A DNA stretch of 64,000 nt from Io17-Chloro-G2 sp965226915 (GTDB taxonomy: Bacteria > Chloroflexota > Dehalococcoidia > Lucifugimonadales > UBA3495), in NCBI GenBank assembly GCA_965226915.1, contig CBDDEJ010000009.1:62001-126000 (forward strand). The letters are read 5' to 3'. The notes beneath the pieces are model-generated. The model saw only the letters and a list, made by a program, of their open reading frames with translations. It did no database searches and was not told the DNA's origin. Below are positions 60,156-64,000 of the stretch, piece by piece (the first letter of the stretch is position 1; each line of letters starts with the position of its first letter). The position numbers and the translations under genes were made by a program.

Positions 60156-61448
60156 CTACCCGATCAGATCTTCGAATCTGTCCAGCGGGATCTCATCGAG
60201 GAAACGCGAGGGAGTGCTAGGCCTACCCCAGTCATTCACATTACACAGAGACAGGATCAACTCGTCCATGGCTCTCGTTATCGCCACAAAGAGCAGTCTC
60301 CGCTCCTCCGGGATGTTTTGACTTCGGCTGGAAGGAATCACTCCCTCTTCGAGCCTCGGCAGAAAGACGGAGCGAAACTCCAGTCCCTTGGCCTGATGAA
60401 TAGTCATTAGTTTCACGCTGTTCTCGCCGCGCAACACCGTGAGCTCCAGCCTATTCCATTCTAGAGTCAAGGCGGCATTGATGGATGCGTAGTCTCGTGA
60501 GTCCCCATTCAACGCCGCAATCCTTACTGCCCTCGTGGCAATGCTGAGATAACGTTTGTTGGTCGCATCGAGGGCATCGCCAAGGGAGAGCTCGTTGACG
60601 ACTGCCTCGACGAATGAGCCGACATCCAACTGCTTGTATAGGTTGATTATCTTCGCGAGGGTTTCTGGGCTACAAACCTCAGTTCCAACAGTGTGCTCAA
60701 GAAGTCCTAGGATTCTGGCAACCATCGCTTGAGCGTCGGAAGATCCCGCGGAAACCCCGACGATGCATTTGACGAACCTGACCCCGATGCTCCGGGATAT
60801 TGCCCTGTCACCCACGTAGGTTGCCGGCACCCCGCTCTCGGCGAGGGCTTTCAGCACACTGTGTATTGGGCTAAGAATCCTCGCCAGGACAGCTATTTGG
60901 CTTGTGGGGACCTGCCCATCAGAGATGCGAAGTTTAATTTGCTCTGCTATCTGGGCGGCTTCTTCGTCAGGTGTATCCGCTTGTAGGATGGCAAGGTGCG
61001 CTGAGCGCCCTGTGACCGCGGACACCAACTCCTTGTCGTGCCGGTTCTGGTTGTGCTTGATGAGCTCATTTGCGACGTCAACGATGTTTTGGGGTGAACG
61101 ATAGTTCTGTACAAGGTATTCGACTCGGGTGTTGAAGTGCTGCTCATATTCGCTGATTGTGGCCAGGCGGGCGTCGCGCCACTCATATAGCATCTGATCC
61201 TCGTCTGCTACAGCGAAGATGGATGCTTCCTGAGAGTGCAGCAACTTCAGGAATTCCAGCTGAAGCAGGCTCGTATCCTGTAACTCATCGACATATATAG
61301 ACTTATAGACATCGTGGACCAAGTCTTGGAGATGTGGCTGACTGGAGAGGAGCATTGAACTCTGAATAATAAGGTCGTCAAAATCCAGAACACCTAACTC
61401 AGCCTTTAGCTGGGTGTATCGCTCCACAATCCGCTCGAAACTACCCCG
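60156..61448 (-). pseudogene. UvrD/Rep-type helicase lacking its N-terminal ATPase part
   Basis: About 430 residues carry SF1 helicase motifs II to VI: SIYVDELQDTSLLQLEFL (II), VADEDQMLYEWRDA (III), YLVQNYRSPQNIVDVANELI (IV), MTIHQAKGLEFRSVFLPRLE (V) and EERRLLFVAITRAMDELILS (VI). The Q-motif and Walker A (motif I) are absent: the frame upstream (SFERIVERYTQLKAEL) meets the IS701 edge at 61449 and reads TAG. Without motif I it cannot hydrolyse ATP. The missing 5' part is not found on the far side of the IS. Confidence 0.85.
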
Positions 61449-62908
61449 CTAGTACTACAACGACGAGTTGTCTGGTAGGATGGCTGGACAGATGATGTTG
61501 GGTGGTTTGGGTGATGGATGCGGCGAGCTTCGAGCGGGTCTACGACAGCCTTCAGGAATTCCACGCCTTCTTTGCGGCCTCCTTCGGCCGCAAGCAGTGG
61601 CGGGATCACAGCGGGAATTACCTTCAGGCGCTGCTGGTGCAGGACCAGGAGCGGCGCAACGCCGAGAATCTCTCGGAATCGGTGGGCATCTCGGCCCGGG
61701 CGATGCAGCGCTTTCTCACCGAGGCCCGGTGGTCCGATGAGACAGTCATAGGGCGGTTGCAGGAATACTTGGCCCCCAGGCTGGGACACCTGGAGGCGGT
61801 GTGGGTGTTCGATGGCAGCGACTTCCCCAAGCAGGGCAGGAAATCGGCGGGAGTGGCCCGGCAGTACTGCGGCAGGCTGGGCAAGGTGGCCAACTGCCAG
61901 GGTGGGATGTTCCTGGCCTACGTCAGCCCGCTGGGCCGGGCGTTGGTGGACAAGCGGCTGTATCTGCCCAAGAGTTGGACCTCCGACCAGGACCGGTGTG
62001 CTGCGGCGGGTGTGCCGGAGGACCGGCGGAACTACCGGTCAAAGACGGAGTTGGCCCTGGAGATGCTGGAGCGGGTCCTGGAGTTGGGCTACCTCAGGGC
62101 CGAGTGGGTTGCCGGAGACGACGCCTTCGGGATGTCGCCGACCTTCCGGGAGGGACTGGCGGCCCTGGGGATGCGCTACGTGCTGGACGTTCCGGGCGGC
62201 ACTACGGTCTGGCCCTTGGACCCGGCTTGGACCAGTCCGGAATATCCGGGGTTCGGCCGCCCCCGCAAACCCAAGCTGCGGCCTGGGCAGCGGCGGACCA
62301 TGGAGCAGCGCGGTGATGAACTGCCGGATGAGGCTTGGCGGGAGATAACGGTGGCCCAGGGAAGCCAGGGGCCGCGCACCTACCGGTTCAGTGCCCAGCG
62401 GGTGCGGGCCACCAGGAGGCGCAAGCCCGGCGAGGAACTGTGGGCCGTCTGGCGCCGGAACCTGGACGGCAGCGAGCCCCGCTACTACCTGTCCAACGCT
62501 CCCGAGGGCACAACCTTGGAGACTCTGGCCTACGTGGGTGGGTCCAGGTGGCGCATTGAAACGGAGTTCGAGACTGAGAAGGGTGACGTGGGGCTGGACG
62601 AATACGAGACCCGCAGCTGGGCAGGGTGGCATCACCACATAGCCATGTGCCTGCTGGGTGGAGCGTTCCTGCTGAGCCTGCAGCAGGATTGGGGGGAAAA
62701 AGATGCCCCGGATCACGAGGCCACAGGTGTACCGGGTGGTGCGGGAGATGCTGCCCCGGGAGCAGTTCGGGCCCGATCAATTGCTGTTGTGGCTGGAGGA
62801 TACGCAGCTACGCAACGAACGGGCTCGCCGTTCCCACGAGAGACGCCGCTCCACCCGCCGCGAAAGCAGGATGGAGCCGCCACCTTAAACCCGTCGTTGT
62901 AGTACTAG
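61449..62908 (+). mobile_element. IS701-family element
   Basis: Inward-reading ends TACTACAACGACGAGTT (left) and TACTACAACGACGGGTT (right) flanked by CTAG at 61449-61452 and 62905-62908, a 4-bp target duplication as expected for IS701. The core is 1452 bp. Beyond the left end is the truncated helicase, beyond the right end the SDR gene. Confidence 0.9.
61502..62888 (+). CDS. IS701-family transposase (frame change near the C-terminus)
   Basis: The main frame has MDAASFERVYDSLQEFHAFF, AVWVFDGSDFPKQGRKSAGV (first catalytic Asp), AEWVAGDDAFGMSPTFREGL (second) and GGSRWRIETEFETEKGDVGL (acidic). After LLSLQQDWG the frame runs into unrelated sequence, while the overlapping frame reads MPRITRPQVYRVVREMLPRE and ends at 62888 as the family does. 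The switch is at GGGGGGAAAAAGATG (about 62690-62704), so it is either programmed slippage or a small indel. Confidence 0.87.
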
Positions 62909-62926
62909 CATATGTAGGGGTTAAAG

Positions 62927-63697
62927 ATGGCGAGACTTGATGGAAAAGTAGCTCTTATCAGCGGTGGCGCCAGAGGGCAGGGCGCCTTGGAGGCCAGCTT
63001 TTTTGTCCGGGAAGGAGCGAAGGTGGCCATTGGGGACATCCTGGAGTCGGAGGGCCTCCAAGTGGAGGCTGAGATCAATGAAAGCGGTGGCCAGTGCCTT
63101 TTCGTCCGGTTGGATGTCACCAGCGAAGAGGACTGGCGGCGGGCAGTTAAATCCACCGTGGCCCGGTTTGGCAAGCTGGACGTGCTGGTAAACAATGCAG
63201 GCATCGGCAGTCCACGGAGTCCTGATGGCCAGCGAGTCTCCATCGAGAGCCTTACCGAAGCGCAGTGGGACCGGGTGATGGACGTTAATGCCAAGGGGGT
63301 ATTCCTGGGCACCAAATACGCCATTCCGGAGATGCGCAAGGCTGGTGGAGGCTCGATCATTAACATATCGTCGATAGCGGGGATTGTAGGTGGTACGACT
63401 ACAGCTTATGGAGCATCCAAGGGAGCAGTACGCATATTCACCAAAGCCACCGCGATCCAATACGCAAATGAAGGCATCCGAGCCAACTCCGTCCATCCCG
63501 GGGTAATCGAGACCGACATGACGGTAGATATGCTCGCCGATGAGGCGGGCAGGCAAGCCAACCTCGCTCGACACCCTATCGGAAGGATCGGCATTCCCGA
63601 GGACGTCGCCTATGGCGTACTATACCTGGCCTCAGATGAGTCTTCATTTGTCACCGGCAGTGAGCTGGTCATCGATGGCGGGCTCACTGCGCAGTAG
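62927..63697 (+). CDS. SDR-family oxidoreductase
   Basis: A 256-residue classical short-chain dehydrogenase. The cofactor motif is ALISGGARGQG (T-G-x-x-x-G-x-G variant), then LDVLVNNAGIG (N-N-A-G), INISSIAGIVGG with the catalytic Ser, and TAYGASKGAV giving Y-x-x-x-K. NSVHPGVIETDM and FVTGSELVIDGG are the usual late motifs. An Asp (GDILESE) at the end of beta-2 favours NAD(H). The substrate is an unknown secondary alcohol or ketone. It lies directly after the IS701 element and 48 bp before the SMP-30 gene, with which it may be co-transcribed. Confidence 0.92.
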   Translation: MARLDGKVALISGGARGQGALEASFFVREGAKVAIGDILESEGLQVEAEINESGGQCLFVRLDVTSEEDWRRAVKSTVARFGKLDVLVNNAGIGSPRSPDGQRVSIESLTEAQWDRVMDVNAKGVFLGTKYAIPEMRKAGGGSIINISSIAGIVGGTTTAYGASKGAVRIFTKATAIQYANEGIRANSVHPGVIETDMTVDMLADEAGRQANLARHPIGRIGIPEDVAYGVLYLASDESSFVTGSELVIDGGLTAQ

Positions 63698-63745
63698 ATT
63701 CGCGGAGCTCGGATCGTAACGCTACCAAATACGAAGGAGGTTATC

Positions 63746-64000
63746 GTGCCCATAGAGATGGTCTCTCCAGAGTTGGAACGTATCGTGTCACAGAACCAGG
63801 AGATAGAGGAATTGGGCAATGGTTACCTCGTCGCCGAAGGGCCTCTGTGGTGGAGAGAAGGGGGGTATCTCCTTTTCAATGAGGTTCGCGGTAATCGCAG
63901 GAGGAAGTGGTCGCCTGGCGATGGGGTCACTCTGCTTCAGGAGCCCAGCAATAATGCCAACGGACTGACCCGGGACCCCCAGGGACGGCTACTATTGTGC
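63746..64000 (+). CDS. SMP-30/gluconolactonase-family hydrolase (3' end outside window)
   Basis: GTG start at 63746 with a perfect AAGGAGG at 63734-63740. The visible 85 residues (MPIEMVSPELERIVSQNQEI, VAEGPLWWREGGYLLFNEV, NNANGLTRDPQGRLLLC) align along their whole length with the protein at 11905-12795. They include the metal-binding Glu in A-E-G-P and the N-G-L-T-R-D motif. The gene continues beyond the window. It is expected to be a lactonase working on products of the upstream SDR or similar enzymes. Confidence 0.9.
   Translation, partial: MPIEMVSPELERIVSQNQEIEELGNGYLVAEGPLWWREGGYLLFNEVRGNRRRKWSPGDGVTLLQEPSNNANGLTRDPQGRLLLC

Noticed and set aside
1..64000. CRISPR arrays, rRNA and tRNA genes
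   Set aside because: No regularly spaced direct repeats were seen; no rRNA-like or cloverleaf sequence was recognised by eye. A tRNAscan and Infernal run would settle this.

Overview
The window looks like a chromosomal segment of a Chloroflexota bacterium, most likely of the SAR202/Dehalococcoidia type. This is inferred from the gene repertoire, not from a marker gene: stacked paralogous oxidative and hydrolytic catabolic families (Baeyer-Villiger monooxygenase, luciferase-like monooxygenase, several amidohydrolases, SMP-30 lactonases, fused CaiB/BaiF CoA-transferases, MmgE/PrpD, CoxG, cyclase, SDR) beside LRR proteins and many insertion sequences. No rRNA, tRNA or CRISPR array was found.

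Layout. (1) 1-16.3 kb: catabolic and accessory metabolism with several decayed genes (LLM oxidoreductase, GMC oxidoreductase, amidohydrolase and dienelactone hydrolase fragments). (2) 16.3-23 kb: RidA, an LRR gene apparently split by an IS1380 element, an MFS exporter, a CinA-like protein and small broken genes. (3) 23-35.9 kb: a battered defence island. It holds an McrBC locus whose McrB is cut by an IS3 element, a JAB-ThiF (E1), E2-like and ubiquitin-like operon, a HigB/HigA-ImmA toxin-antitoxin pair and an HsdM remnant, all invaded by IS3, IS630, IS1380 and IS1182 elements. (4) 36-43.4 kb: a hybrid histidine kinase/response regulator with its own DNA-binding domain, truncated secreted proteins around an IS630 copy, RmuC, and a MazEF pair with a frameshifted antitoxin. 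(5) 43.4-52.9 kb: a catabolic block (MmgE/PrpD, FAD oxidoreductase, M20 amidohydrolase, CoxG, cyclase) bracketed by two same-orientation IS66 copies. (6) 53-55.4 kb: VapBC with a clear operator, then an intact IS1380 element. (7) 55.5-64 kb: DHA2 exporter; a four-gene minus-strand run of globin-LuxR regulator, truncated haemoglobin, maleylpyruvate-isomerase-like protein and cupin; a UvrD-type helicase beheaded beside an IS701; and an SDR plus a second SMP-30 lactonase.

Most notable are the compact bacterial ubiquitin-like operon (about 30.1-32.5 kb), whose E1 carries a single-base insertion and whose E2 lacks an obvious catalytic cysteine, and the globin-LuxR regulator (59.1-59.7 kb), in which the residue aligned with the proximal haem histidine is glycine. 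A recurring mutational signature is short perfect tandem duplication (11, 14 and 15 bp) inside genes, two of the three causing frameshifts. Several apparent frameshifts in ISs lie on homopolymers typical of programmed -1 frameshifting.
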